64,000 nucleotides of DNA from Bactericera cockerelli (GCA_024516035.1 CM044961.1:15117756-15181755), one strand, 5' to 3'. Positions 1 to 14,100 are shown, counted from the first letter of the stretch. Notes: a model not told the origin generated them from the letters alone. A program made the numbers and translations.

Positions 1-210
1 ATTAGGTCGGGGGTTTTACCCTCCATTCGCTGGGAATCGTACCAGCTACCCACATTAACCTCACCCAGCCTGGGTAGGGCCGGAAATGCCAGCCTCACAT
101 GTATGGAGGGAACAGAATTTTCTGTGTGAAAAATCTGCTCCGACCAAGGATCGAACTGAGGATCTCTGGACTACGGGCAGTAGTCACAACCGTTACGCCA
201 CGGAGGCTGG
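1..210 (-). mobile_element. SINE-P (tRNA head plus core), partial
   Basis: On the minus strand it has a tRNA-like head (ccagcctccgtggcgtaacg, ttcgatccttggtcgg), then the shared core caggctgggtgaggttaatg and gaatggagggtaaaaccccc. The 3' end is beyond the window edge. Confidence 0.88.
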
Positions 211-221
211 AATTAATAGAC

Positions 222-356
222 TAAGGGCGGAATTAATAGACATCATCAATAACTTAAGTCGTTGGTAAGCGTCGATTTTCCCTATCTTACACAGTACGCA
301 ATCCGTGACTTAACGCCACAGAGGTATTACAAAAACGTCTATTAATTCCGCCCTAA
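222..356. mobile_element. TAA-flanked MITE M1, copy a
   Basis: 129 bp between TAA repeats (222-224, 354-356) with ends gggcggaattaatagac and gtctattaattccgccc. A TAA target repeat suggests a PIF/Harbinger-like origin. Confidence 0.85.
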
Positions 357-406
357 ATTTTGCACTCAGTGGGATCCCGACTTCACTTACCATATTTTCT
401 TTCCAG

Positions 407-705
407 AGTTCATCGTGTCTCTGGAGGCTCAGAAAAGCAAATCCGCATCCAATGGCAACAGCTCATCCGGATCAGATGTGGCCAAATCCGGATCCGAAGT
501 GGCCAGATCCGGATCCGTTGTCCTTCAGCCTCTGCTAGAGCTGCGGATGGCGGACTTTGAGCTTCGTGTGACGCAAAAGACGTTCGACATGATCGCGTTT
601 GTGCGGCTGGGTGGCTTGGGGCTGGTGCAGTTCTACAAGAAGAACGAGATCCAAGTTCTGTCCACCCCCGTGGAGGAGGCGCTGTTCAGTGTTGAGTACA
701 ATCAG
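407..705 (+). CDS. Vps13: VPS13 exon 1 of window
   Basis: Begins after ttccag with two bases finishing a split codon and ends in phase 0 before gtgcgt. It reads [12 protein letters not shown], then a Ser/Gly-rich linker with near repeats ([17 protein letters not shown]), then [19 protein letters not shown] and [12 protein letters not shown]. The linker is probably a disordered loop between rod repeats. Confidence 0.88.
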
Positions 706-1040
706 GTGCGTTTCATAGTAGAATCAGACCCTTATACTTGAAGTCTCAAGTAAAAGTATTCTTCGTTGTAAATAAAAAGCAAAAAAGCATTCTTAGAGCT
801 CAAAGTAAAAACGAAAAGTTTTCTACGTATATATATATCCACATTTACTGGCTTGTCCTATCACAGAACAGGCTTCTATCTAAAATAAAAAGACTTAGTT
901 CTCGTGACGCTGGCTTTTCCCGGCCCCACTCAGGCTGGGTGAGGTCAATGTGAGTAGCAGGTTTGTGAGTTTCCTGCGAATGGAGGGTAAAACCCCCGTC
1001 GTGATATGACCATGGCAGTTGAAAGCGACGTTAAACCCCA

Positions 1041-1076
<36 letters not shown>

Positions 1077-4000
1077 CTTAGTTGAAAGCGACGTTAAACC
1101 CTACAGTATATTTTTAATTTAAATAACGATTTTTTTGTTTGTAATTTTTTGTAATTTTATTAATGTGATAAAATGGAACATTGTTCCGTAAATTTATTTA
1201 AAAAGAAAAGAAAAAAGTAATGACTAGCTAACGAGGGCGTGACTAGTTTTCTCTATTTATAAATTCACATAGTCTCTGACGCAGTAAAAGTATTTAGTCG
1301 AAGTTTTTTTGAAAAATCTATACAAAGTATTAGTAAAAAAATATTTTTTCCTCAGATAAACCGAAAATCTCCCGAGTTTCGAACCAAGTACAACTCATGT
1401 CTTCAAGTGCTGGACGTGAATTTCTCCAAGCTGGTGGGCATCATCCATCAGGAGGCCTTGCTGGAAATGTGGAGGTGGATTAGTGATGTGCTGCAGGTGG
1501 TCAACAAGTTGAATGAAGAGAAGAATGCCCAGGTAATGAATAGTGATGAGAGTAATGAGAGTATTCATCAGGAGGCTTTGCTGGAGATGTGGAGGTGGAT
1601 TAGTGATGTGCTGCAAGTGGTCAACAAGTTGAATGAAGAGAAGAATGCCCAGGTAATGAATAGTGATGAGAGTAATGACAGTAGTAGTGGGCGTTATTCA
1701 TCAGGAAGCGTTGCTGGACGATTATTAAATATACGGGGGCGTTTCCATAAAACTTAGTGGAAAATTTGGCTCGTTCCAAAGCACATATTTCTATGTGCGA
1801 TGAACTAGCATCAGAATTTGAGCTTTGTCTTTTTATTATTATTATTATTAAACATGTTGAATCAAGTTATATTTACAAATGACATAGAATAAATACATAC
1901 AAAGATATTGAAATGAATAAAACAAAACTTGATCAAGGGCGGTGCTAATGCCAACGGCATTCTCTTCCGCACCACCCTTGATCCGTCTTTATAAGTTATT
2001 GAACGCTTTGGACACTGCAAGCTAGCCTCGCTTGTCTTTTAACTCATCGTTGGTTTCATTGAGGGTGATATTTATTTTCTTCCTACTCCCTAGACAATGG
2101 ACAAGCTAGGGGTTCCCAAACTGGGGCCTGGCGCGGCCAGGAGCCCCGGCGGCCTCACTGCGGAGAAGGTGTTGAAGAAGAAGTCGGTGGTGGAAGCGTT
2201 CACCTCGCGGGTGGCCAGTGCGGGGGCCGCCGATAGTGAAGACACCGAGGCCGACGGCCTGCAGGACAAGAGGAAAACGTTCAAGAAGGTGGCCACAGCC
2301 ACCAAGCTCCTGAGTGGAGCGAGGCTCAAGAAGGAACTGGGTAAGATTGTACTTTCTTTGTTTCATAGAAGGGAACTGGGTGAGCTTTTACTTTCTTTCT
2401 TTGACAGAAGGGAACTGGGTGAGCTTTTACTTTCTTTCTTTGACAGAAGAATTGTCTAAATCTAAGGTTTCCTGTTTTATTATCTGACCTGGTTACAGGG
2501 TTTTCAGTGAAACCCTTACAATTAACACTGCGACTTAATTGGATCTATTGTGACCAGTTGATTCTATTCGGTTTTAACGTCCTGATTTGAGATAGTCAGG
2601 ACGGGGGTTTTACTCTCCATTCGCTGGGAATCGTACCAAGGAAAGGTTTCCTGTTGATTGATTTAAAAATTATTGATTGAGATCGATTGGTAGTCAAGTG
2701 GTGAAGGCGATAGTCTGGTAATCAAGGTAGCGTTGGGATCCGTTGGTTTGAATCCCACCCAATGCATGAATTCATTTATTTGAGTATGGGACCACATAAT
2801 AATAAGATTCTGAGTTTTAGGTGGTAAAAATTGCTTTAAACATTAACTTCGCCTGTTGGTTACCTTCCATCCTTTCATCAATAAAAAAAGGTGTAGAAGA
2901 GATTTAGCTACTAATCCAGACGAAGTGACAAAGATAGCTAATTTTAATTTTAAATTTAATTTATTTTTAAGTGCAATACAATACAGATGTATGTCAATTA
3001 CAATGAAATTTGACATACACCCAATAAAATTATAATACACTGTTTTTTTTATAATATTTTATAATAAAAATTAACCCAGATGGGGCTGACGTCCTTCCAA
3101 AAGGACGTCCTTCTGGAAGGACGTCAGCCCCATCTGGTGAAAGGTAATACGTTGTGGATTTTTCTAATTAATTCAGCTTGTTGAGGTTAGTTGGCGACAC
3201 CTTAAGCTCTTTGTTTTGAGTCCGAGTGATAAGTTGACAGCACTTATTTTGATTCAGGACTCAATTTATATCACTCCAAAAAAATAAAACAAAAAATTTC
3301 ACCGCGTTATCTGGGTTAAAGACATTATAACAAAAAAGTAGAAGAACATGGTTTTAGCTCATAGAATAAGCATATGGACGTTAGTATGGTATTTGTTATG
3401 TTTGTGTTGCAGAGGATAAGAAGCGGGCGGAGGCTGCTAAGGAAATCACAGATCTCCGTATTACCCTCAACATGGGAGACCTGAACTTCTCCCTGCATAG
3501 CGAGAGGTAAGGACCAGGTGTAACAACTAAATAATAATAAGAATACATAACCACGCCCTTTAGTTAGGACATTTATTATGTATATACATTTTTTTTTCTT
3601 TTTTTTTTCTTCTTCTCTTTTATTGTATATTCATTTTTAATTATCTGTGTTGTATACAGGGTGTCCCGTATACAGATGCAAATATTTTGAGGGTAGGTTC
3701 AGCCCACCGTGAACTATCATATGAGCGAAACTTGCAGTGGGGCATTTTGCTTCGTTAAAGAGTTATGGCCAAATCCCTGTTTTTCCCACAGGTCTAGAGG
3801 TCACTTGGATCGATGCACGTTTTTAAAGAAATGATAGCCAGTAGTTAAGTTTTGACTTCATGTATGGATAGTCATGCATATTTCCCTTCGAATGCAGTTG
3901 GTTGCATGAAAAAATATTGAAAGACCAGAGAGATATTTAATCATAAGTTCAATACTTTTCTAAAATTTGATTTTTCCCTTTCGTGAATTTAAAGTACTTC

Positions 4001-5908
4001 TACAATTGCAATTCTGCGTATCACTAATTAAAAAAATACCCTATTATGTTTAGTTTTAGAAAAAAGAAAGCTCATTTATATCACTTTAAAGATCATGGAA
4101 CGCAAGACACACAAAGCTCAAAAAACACTTCTGAATCATGATGGAAAATTCAAAGTAGGCTGAATTTTAACAGAATTGGCGCGTGATTTGAGGTATAAAT
4201 ACACTGCTCTGGGATGTTTCACAGAAGGAAATTGATCATTCACAGTGGTCGGTCGGTGTGAACTTTTATGTGAATGGGGTTTCGGGGTCACAGGGTTATC
4301 GTGAGGAAAAATGAGAGAGGCTGCAACAAAAGCAGCAACCAGAGGTGTAATTATGGACAAAGAATACATAATAATATGGAGAAAGACTCTGCACTAACAA
4401 CAAAACTTGTGATTTTATTTTTAGAATTAAAATTAAAATTATCATTTTTGTGCTTATCACAATCATGATATCAAAAACATAACAAAAAAGTGCCGAGAAT
4501 TAAACTTGGGTAAAACTCGAACATCCAACCTTCAGATTACTATTATTATTATTATTAATACTTTATTGATAAACTACAAACATGATACATTCTGCAAAAC
4601 AGGACATGAAATGAAAAGAACCCAAAAGAAGCTTGTGGCTTTCTCTTCCACCGAACATATTTCTAAGTTTTTTTTAAATTATTGTTTTCCTTGTTGATGA
4701 TTGTTTTGTAAAAATAAATAAAGTGTAAAAAAAAAAAAAAAAAAAACAAATTGATCGCCTTGTTATTTTAATTATTAGATTTGATTGATATAGTTGGTTC
4801 ATAGAACTATTTGTACTCAGAAAATTTTCATTTATAACTTGCAGTTGGCACAAAAATGGTCACACAGACCGCTTCAGGCATCGAGTGTTCTTCAAAATGC
4901 AATAGCGCCAGATTCAAAATTTGAAAGATGTGTTTCTCTCCTTCTGGTGCCGTTTAATAGGTCGTATCTCATCTGTTCCTTCACGCGTCTGGAAGAACTT
5001 GGAATTTATTAAAACAAAAAAGCAGAGGGTATTTTCTAACTAGTGATACGCAAAATTGCAATTGTAGATGTACTTTAAATTTACGAAAGGGAAAAAAGGG
5101 AAAAATCAAATTTCAGAAAAATATCGAACTTATGATGAAATATCTCTCTGGTCTTTCATTATTCTTTCATGCAACCAACTGCATTTGCAGGAAAATATGC
5201 ATGACTATCCATACATGAAGTCAAAACTTAACTACTGGCTATCATTTCTTTAAAAACGTGCATCGATCCAAGTGACCTCTAGACCTGTGGGAAAAACAGG
5301 GATTTGGCCATAACTCTTTAACGAAGCAAAATGCCCCACTGCAAGTTTCGCTCATATGATAGTCTACGGTGGGCTGAACCTACCCTCAAAATATTTGCAT
5401 CTGTATACGGGACACCCTGTATAATATGTCCAATTAATAAAGTGTAAATAAATAGATAAAATAATATGTAACTAGTATTCAACATTTTGCTTTAGGTATA
5501 GCAACACGTTGTTTGTCTTGTGTGAGTTATATGAACAAAAAGAGACATTTTTTTTTTTTTTTTTTTTGGCTTAACGTCTTTTTGATATGTATTTATTTAT
5601 TTATGCTTTTTTTTACAAAACAATCATCAATACAAAACAATCAATTATTAAAAACAAATGTAAAAAAAAAAAAAAAAATGTACAAGAAAATATGGAACAT
5701 TATTAATTATTATTTATTATTAACAATTTTTTTTTTAAGTTTCCATGTATTTATATTTCACAAATAAACATCTTCAACAAATAATGAGAGTATACCCACC
5801 TTCAAAAGATAAAAATCTTGTACTGAAGGTGGTTTGTAATCCGGGGCGAAGTAGATTTTAAGTCATTCGAACTAGTTATTATCTTTTGTAAAAACTATCT
5901 TTTATTAT

Positions 5909-5943
<35 letters not shown>

Positions 5944-8900
5944 TAAGAACATAACATTGTTTCAAAAATTCTTAGAACTATAAATTGAAACAACAATACC
6001 AATGTTCACATTAAAATAAACTAATTAAGAACTTAAAACTATAGCGAACTAAAAACTAATTGTCTTACATTTGCTTTAAAAGCTTCCTTAGACAGTAAAA
6101 AGTCGTCTGTACTTAGGTGTACTTCATTACATAGAGTCATTGCTCTGTTCAGTGGCGATTCATGAAGTTTAGTAAGTCTAGGATGAGGGACTGTGAAGAT
6201 TTCAATATTTGTATTTCTTAAAATGGGGTTTGGTGTTTTTTCCACTATTTTTTCTTTGAGTTCTAGACATGTAATATTATTGTTTACAAGATTATAAATT
6301 AACATCACTAGGTCTACTTTACGTCTTATTTCAAGAGAATTAATATCAAGCATTTCTAGAAGGGTGTTGTAGGAAATAGCTTCCGGGTATTTTGGATAAA
6401 AACCCGTTTTCTTTTTTAAATAGGTATCTAACAAATGTGGACTGAATTTTTTCAATTGTTTTTGATTCTAATTTCGAGTTTGGATCCCATAATATTGATC
6501 CATACTCCACAGTAGATCTCACTAGTGATAAAAATAGCGTTCTTAAAACATCAATATCTTTAACGTGTTTTCCGAATCGAATAATGAGGCCAAGTTTTCT
6601 ATAAGCTCGTTTTAGCATGTTTGCACGATGTTCGTTAAATTTATGTTCACTGTCAATTATAATACCCAAGTCTTTATGAGAATTTACTTTTTCTATACAG
6701 ATGTCACCCATTTTGTAGTTATAGTTTATATTGACTTTTTTTCTTGTGATAGTGATTTGTTTTGATTTGGATGGATGGAAATTTAGCCCAATCAAGTGAA
6801 GTTTATCTCTAACTATGTTGAGATCTTCCTGCAATTTTTGGCAGTCATTTATGTTTGTTATTTTTCTAAAGATTTTGAGATCATCTGCGTAGAGGAGTAT
6901 TTTTGATTCAGGGCTGATATCTTTGCACACTTCATCATAGGTTAAAATGAATAGTAAGCTACTTAATTTTGAGCCTTGAGCAATGCCTGATGTTGGGGTA
7001 AATGGTTCTGATGTAATGTCCATATATTTTACCTGAAGGTTTCTATTGGTGAGGTATGAGACAAATAATTTTGCTGACTTAAATCCTATGCTGTATAATT
7101 TCTTTATGATTGATTCATGTGAGATTTGATCAAATCCCTTCATGACATCTGTGAGAAGGACATCCGTTTGATAGCCTTCCTGTAAGGTAGCACATACATA
7201 TTCTGAAAATTCAGTGAGATTTGTAACTGTCGAACGTCCTTCCACAAAGCCATGCTGAATATTTCTAACCCTAGAAAAAACTTGGCCTGCTATAGATTTG
7301 TATAATAGTGCCTCATATAGTTTGGCAAAAGAATTGAGGTTAGCTATTGGTCTGTGGTCCTCAACACAGCCAGATTCATTTTTTGGTACAGGTGTTATTA
7401 TTGTATCTTTAAGTCGATCAGGAAACACATTTGATTGCAAACTTAAATTAAATAAATAAGTAAGAGGTTTGGCGAGTGATGGAGCGCAATCTCGCACTAT
7501 TTTGGGGGGTATTCCATCCCTTCCCGCGGGCTTATTTGGGTTTATATTCATAGCTTCATCCAGGACCTGTTGCTCTGTGAACAAAGGTATCTCTATACTG
7601 GTAGAGAGATCGTTCAGCGAACAGATTTTATCTAAGTCCACAGAGCATGGTTTGTATGAGGTAATGAAGTGATCTGCAAAGGAGTCAACAATCTCTTTTT
7701 GAGAGTTTAACTGCTGCCCCTTAACCCAGATAACGCGGTGAAATTTTTTGTTTTATTTATTTGGAGTGATATAAATTGAGTCCTGAATCAAAATAAGTGC
7801 TGTCAACTTATCACTCAGACTCAAAACAAAGAGCTTAAGGTGTCGCCAACTAACCTCAACAAGCTGAATTAATTAGAAAAATCCACAATTTAGTACATTT
7901 TCACCAGATGGGGCTGACGTCCTTCCAGAAGGACGTCCTTCTGGAAGGACGTCAGCCCCATCTGGGTTAAAGATTATGTTTGTCGATTTACCCTTAGATC
8001 TTTCCTTTTTTACGTATTTCCAGAAATTTTTACTGTTATGTTTGAATTCAGTGGATAACTTCTGGATGTAGGATTGATAGTTGGACTTAATCTCTTTTTT
8101 AATTTGTTTTCTTAAATGTTTATAGTGTTCAGATTGTTGCTGTGTTTTGTTTTGCGTTTTGCGCAATTTTTCTTTTGTTTTGAAAATGTGTCTTGTATTT
8201 GCGCTCCACCACTCGGGGAAATTTTGTGATCGCTTGCTTACATTGTAAAGGGGAACATTTTTCAAAAATATTTCATTTAACTTTACATAAATATTATTAA
8301 GGAAGATGTTTGGACATGTGATTAGATTTAAGTCATCTTCCCAGCAGATTTTTTGTATTTCACCATTTAGTTTTTCAGCGTCAATTTTGTGGAAGGCAAA
8401 ATATTTTGTCTTTTCTTTAGAATCTACTTTATATGGTGTTTGCTTAATTTTAATTTTATTTTGATACTTGATCATTATTTCTAATGCAGGATGGTGACTG
8501 TCTTCCTTTACTAATCCCTGAGTTTTCAAGATATCTACATCAACTTGTTTATTCTTAGATAAAAATATTTCACTTATGTTCGTCAGACATAGATCTAGTA
8601 TTCTATTATTTTTATTTCTTATATGGTTTTTGGATTCTAGGAGGTGAAAATTGGTAAATTCTCTAAACTTGGAAACTGAACGAGGAGGGTCTACATTTAA
8701 TTCCTCAGAGAAATCGGGCAAATTTAAATCACCAATAAGGATGAAATTTTCATTTTGTAAGTTTCGCTCTGATATTGATTCTGAAAGGAATTTCACAGCG
8801 TCATATTTTTTTGACTCTTGATGTGGTGGTAAATAAATCAAACAAAGATAGATTATTTCCCCTATTAGTGTCAATCGAAACCACATGAGCTCAAGAATAT

Positions 8901-11900
8901 TATTACACATGTCCCAATGTACAATTCTAGTCAAGGAAATTTCTCGTTTTGAAGCTAAAATTAGGCCACCTCCTCTTTTTTTGCCTGTCTTCTTTTCGTC
9001 CCTATCTTGCCGAAATATTGTATATCGAGAGTCGAAAAGTTCATTTGTATTTACATCTGGACTTAACCACGACTCAGTGATAGCCACTATGTCGTATTCT
9101 TCTGAGAGGAGATTTAAATAAAATTCTTTCGTTTTAGTTTTCAAACCTCGAGTATTCTGGTAAAAAATGTTGATTACTTTTTTCCTACTAGTATTGTTAT
9201 TAGAGGATGATTTGTTTTTTCCTATCTGTCCTGATGTCTGTACAATGTCAATATTATTATGTTTACTGGTCAGATTACCAGTAGGTGAAACATGATCGCT
9301 TCTTATTTCTAAACTTAAATCTATGTTTTTTGAGAACTTGTTCTCATTGTAAATCGGGCGATTTGAAGCTGTATCGCTAACATTGTCGGGGGAAGCCAAA
9401 AATATGGCTCATGTCACTGTTTACATAGGGTGGTATTGTTGAATGTGGTGGTAGGCCGTGCTGGGGAGTAGGAACTACACTGGATTGTATATATGGGGCT
9501 GACGATGGTGGCATACTCATAAAAGATGGTAATTGGTAGTGCTGTTCTTGTTGCTGATAGTGTCTGTGAAGTGTGCCCAACAATTGCTGTACTTGATGTT
9601 GTAGCATCATTTTTTGTTGACTGAGAATTTGTGACTGACTCATCTGATTTGTGTACGCCCATTGGAGTTCATTTGGTTGCTGTACTCGTTGTTGCAGTGG
9701 CGTTTGTTGTTGTGCTGTTGGTTGTTGTGGCAAAATTTGCTGACGAGGATCCAGCTGTGCTGAGGGTAAAGAGTGCCGGGACGTTGATGGTTGTAACAAA
9801 GAAGAATGATTCATCTGTGCTGCGTACGTACATTGCAGTTCCGTTGTTTGCTGTACTCGTTGCAGTGGCGGAGTTTGTTGTTGTTTTGTCGGTTGTTGTG
9901 GCAAAGTTTGCTGACAAGGGTCCGGCTGTGCTGAGGGTAAAGAATGCCGCAATGTTAATTTTTGCGATGAAGCATGATATTGTGGAGCCGTGTGGTGTTC
10001 AGGAAAAATATGATGCTGTGGCGACTTCGTATATTGCTGAGTTGTTGGATGACTTGCAGATCCATCGTGCTGGGTTGATGGTGTTTGTGATGATCTATGA
10101 TATGGTGTTTTTGACTTTGCGATGGGCCTGCCTTGCCGACTAGGAGCTCTTTTTTTTTGAAGTAGATTGGAACTTCATTCTATTTCAGATACCCTCTTGC
10201 TTCATTCGACATAGATGGTATCCATCTAGCGGTGGTGTTGAAGCGGTCCTGCACCAAACTCAAAGTCACGCTGGATAACCTGGCCATGTTCAGCTCTCTG
10301 CCAGACTCGATCTACACTCAGGTAATACTTACAGAATATTGCTGACATATATTCATATGTCATATAGTTCACTATCTTCGTGGTGTCTTGCGAGATGTAA
10401 TCTCAACATTTTAAGAAATATAAAAGTTCTAAGGAATAAGAAAACGCGGGTCCGAAACCTAGCCGTGACATGATAATAATAATTACTAATAACACTCTTT
10501 AGTGGAAGGTATCGGAAGGTAACCACCAGGCGAGGTCAATGCCGAAAGCATTTTCTACCACCTAACCCTCAGAGTCTTATTATTACGTGGTCACAAACTC
10601 AAATTAATGATGAAAAATTCATGCACTGGGTGGGATTCGAACCAACGGATCCCTACGCTACTTGGATTACCAGACATGACCAGTTAACCACTCGACATGA
10701 CCAGTTTTCCTCACATTTTGACAACATAATAATATCGCCTTGTTTATAATGCCCGATTAGGACTATTCAAGTCCCATTATTCCAGCATTAAGCCCAAGAC
10801 ATATTATTATGTGGTAAAAATCCCAATTGGGAGGATAACATGTCATGTCCCAGCTGGGTTTCGAACCCACGACCTCTGGAGTCTTTGGATTCACAGAGTG
10901 TCGCCTTTACCACTGAGCTACCAGGACAGACTTGTCCTGGTAGCTCAGTGGTCTTGGAAAAACTGCTGGAATAATAAAGGACTTATTAGTCCTAATCGGG
11001 CTGTGTAAATAAGGTAATATTATTATTATTTTATCGACCTGGGTGTAACAGTCTTTGTTCGCTTCCAGATTCTGTCCGTGCCGGAGAACCTGGAAGCACT
11101 GAAAGCGGACATCACCCTGTATAACTCAGAGGACGGACTCACGGAGGTAGAGGCGTCCATTGCGCAGTGCCGGCTCGTGTTTCTCAACCGCTTCACCACG
11201 GCACTGCTCGAGTTCATCAACCAGTTCCAGGCCGGCAAGCAGGCCATCATCGAGGCCTCACAAGCCGCCGTGGCTTCCGCCAAGCAGAACCTACAGGTGA
11301 GCCGCCTTCCTACTGTTTCACGCCCCTGGAGTACGAAAAGTTGGGTTGGGTGGAAGAGATTGCCATAGGCAATAACCCCGCCCTTTAGTTAGGACATATG
11401 TATATATTTTGTTTATTTTTTCTTGTGTATATTATTAATGTTGTCAATTTTTATATTTAATTTTTACCATTTTTTGTCTGTATATATTATATGTTCTACT
11501 AATAAAGAGTTTCTAAATAAATAAAATAATAAATAAAAAGTCATTTCAAAATTGTCTGCGCTGTGAAACGTCCCATCTTTTGTGAAAAGTGTCTAGCTGG
11601 GGGACATTGAACCAGTGTCTCGTTAGAGGACTATAAACAGAGGAGAGAAGAGCCAACCCTATCAAGCAAGGCTAGTTAAAAGAAAACAATTCTAGCTTGC
11701 AGTTCCCCAAGGGTTTAATGGATTATAAAAAAAGGCCCTAGTTCTCATGATGGTTGATTGCACATAGAAATATATGGTTCAGAACGAGCCAATTTTTCAA
11801 CTAAAAGACCATCACTTCTGCAGTTGTAGCCAAGCTGGTTACAACAACACTCGGCGTCTAAAGTCACATCTTTTTATTTAACAAAACTAAACTTCTTACA

Positions 11901-14053
11901 AATAGAATATCTCTTCCATTGGCTCAGTGGAAGGTAAAGAGCCTAATACACTCGCACTGTTTCCTCGCTGAATGGCTAAGGATAACCTTTCAACCAGGAA
12001 ACAACGCGAGCGTGGCTCTTTACCGTTGTCATGGTTACAGGATATGTACGCTGCAGCCAGCAAGGTGTCCCTGGACATCAGCATAGCAGCTCCCGTGCTG
12101 GTCATTCCCGCCTCCTCAACCAGCCTGGATGCCATAGTCATGGACTTCGGTAACCTCACCATGAAGAACCAATTCGAAACCTTGGCTGTCAAGAACGTTA
12201 AAGGTATTTTTTTCTTCTTTTTTTCAAGTTTTCTTTTATGTCACGAATCAAAACTTCTCATCCTCTGAGCCAGGTGGCCGATTTTCAGGCTGAAATTTTA
12301 AGGTAATTTCTCAAGATGACCTCCGAATTCATTAGAAAAATATTGAAAACTTTGGCATTGTTTATGAAGGGAGACTTGTTAGTAAAGGTAGGATCACACT
12401 ATATGGCATAGATGCCATATTTTCTATGGCGAGAAAAAAAACGAATGGCACATATAATATATGGCAATCACACGATGCCATATAATGAGGCAAAAAACTC
12501 TATGGCATTGTATGTCTTACCCCTTGCCATAGACAAGCCTGCCAGTCGTCACCATATCATATTGTAGACCATGTGTGTGATGAAGCACTCACACGAATGC
12601 CATAGGTCCTGCCATACGTCTATGGCACCATAGAAAAAACTTGTCGCCATAGACCCAAATAGTTCTATGGTCATGTAAACAAAGACCGATCACACGCTAT
12701 GGCAAGAGAGATTGCCATATTATATATCGCTCTGCCATATCGTGTGATCCTACCTTTACAATATGTGTTATCATATTATTTAAAACTATCTAGAAATCAA
12801 AACAATTGTGCATTGATTATGTCTCTGCAAAAACATCAGCTCAATGATAGTGGAATTTATGTGCAGCAGTGTACTTAAGTGCAATTACATAATTACAGCT
12901 TACAGATGCGTGTTCCTCATCCCAATGCTAATAAGAATAAGTAGTGACTGTGTGTATGCCCGCCATTTTTCGACACCATTTTTTTTTAAAAAAAAAAAAG
13001 ATCAGTGCTCAATCGGTTTTACTTCCGATAAATTTCTAATATTAGAAATCCGAAGTATTGTGTTCGTTTTTTAATTTGGGTTTAACGTCGATTTCAACTG
13101 CATGATCATATCATTCAATTAGTCTGGAATTCCAGGTAGCGTAGAAATCCGTTGGTTCGAATCCCACACAGTGCCTGAATTTTTTCTCATTTATTTGAGT
13201 TTGTGACCACATACTAATAATACTCTCTGAATTTTGTGGTAAGAAATGCTTTGAGCATTAACCTCGCCTGGTGGTTACCTTCAACTAAAAAGTATTATTA
13301 TTCGGTCCCGGTAGCTCAGTGGTAAAGGCGGCACTCTGTGAATCCAGAGATTCCAGAGGTCGCGGGTTCAAAACCCAGCCGGGACATGACAAGTTATCTT
13401 TCCCATTTGGGATTTTTACCACATAATAATACGTCTTGGGCTTACTGCTGGAATAATGGGACTTAATAGTCCCATTATTCCAAATGGGTTGGGTGGAAGA
13501 GATTGCCACAGGCAATAACCCCGCCCTTCAGGTAGGACATTATTGTTATTTTTTTTTTATTTTTTTTTTACTTATTTATTTTGTCATTTGTTTGTTTTTT
13601 TTTTCCTTTCTTTTCTTAATTTTATACTGTTGCCTGTTTGTCCTCCTAATAAAGTTAAAAAAAAAAAAAAAAAAATAGTCCTATTCGGGCAGTATATATT
13701 AGGCGATATTATTATTATTATTGAAAGCAATGCTTGCTGGTCTCGCCTCGCAGGTCACCCAGCCGTGCTGGACCACTGCCGTATGGAGCTGGATAACATG
13801 ACCATGTCCCGCGTCCTGTATGCTGACAGCAGCCTCACCACAGTGGAGGATATCGTGCTCATCCGACCCATCAACTTCTCTCTGCTCATCATCAGGAACC
13901 TGTGCGCGGGCTGGCACAAGTAGGTTCTTAAAAAAAAAGATAAGGTTGAAAAAAAAAAAAAAAATGAGTGTTTCACAGCCTTTTTTATTTTGAAGTCATG
14001 AAACAGGAGGTACTGTAGACGCTTGTGGTCTGTGCTGAACCGGTAACCCCGGT

Positions 14054-14100
<47 letters not shown>

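Larger units (their letters stand above)
5911..10160 (-). mobile_element. Non-LTR retrotransposon copy 1, broken
   Basis: Antisense to VPS13, 5'-truncated within ORF1, with ORF1 end, ORF2 endonuclease and RT, a short 3' UTR (about 5942-6038) and a poly-A seen as a T run at 5911-5941. ORF1 stop (9377) and ORF2 start (9399) overlap by 23 bp. It is broken by a TTAA MITE at 7721-7970 and a frameshift near 6410. Its 3' UTR (aacaatgttatgttctt) matches copy 2. Confidence 0.9.

Noticed and set aside
7873..7970. C-terminal tail of the endonuclease protein ([19 protein letters not shown])
   Set aside because: It is translated MITE T1 palindrome, not element protein.
9631..10143. A 170-codon plus-strand frame
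   Set aside because: Shadow of the Gln-rich LINE ORF1 on the other strand.
5848..10171. gaagtagatt at 5848 and 10160 as the LINE target duplication
   Set aside because: The left copy lies about 50 bp from the LINE poly-A and belongs to a family C relic; probably coincidence.
13303..13390. A tRNA gene (gtcccggtagctcagtgg to cagccgggac)
   Set aside because: The cloverleaf ends pair, but the same head with the same body occurs at least four times, with no terminator T-run after the acceptor stem; it is a SINE head.
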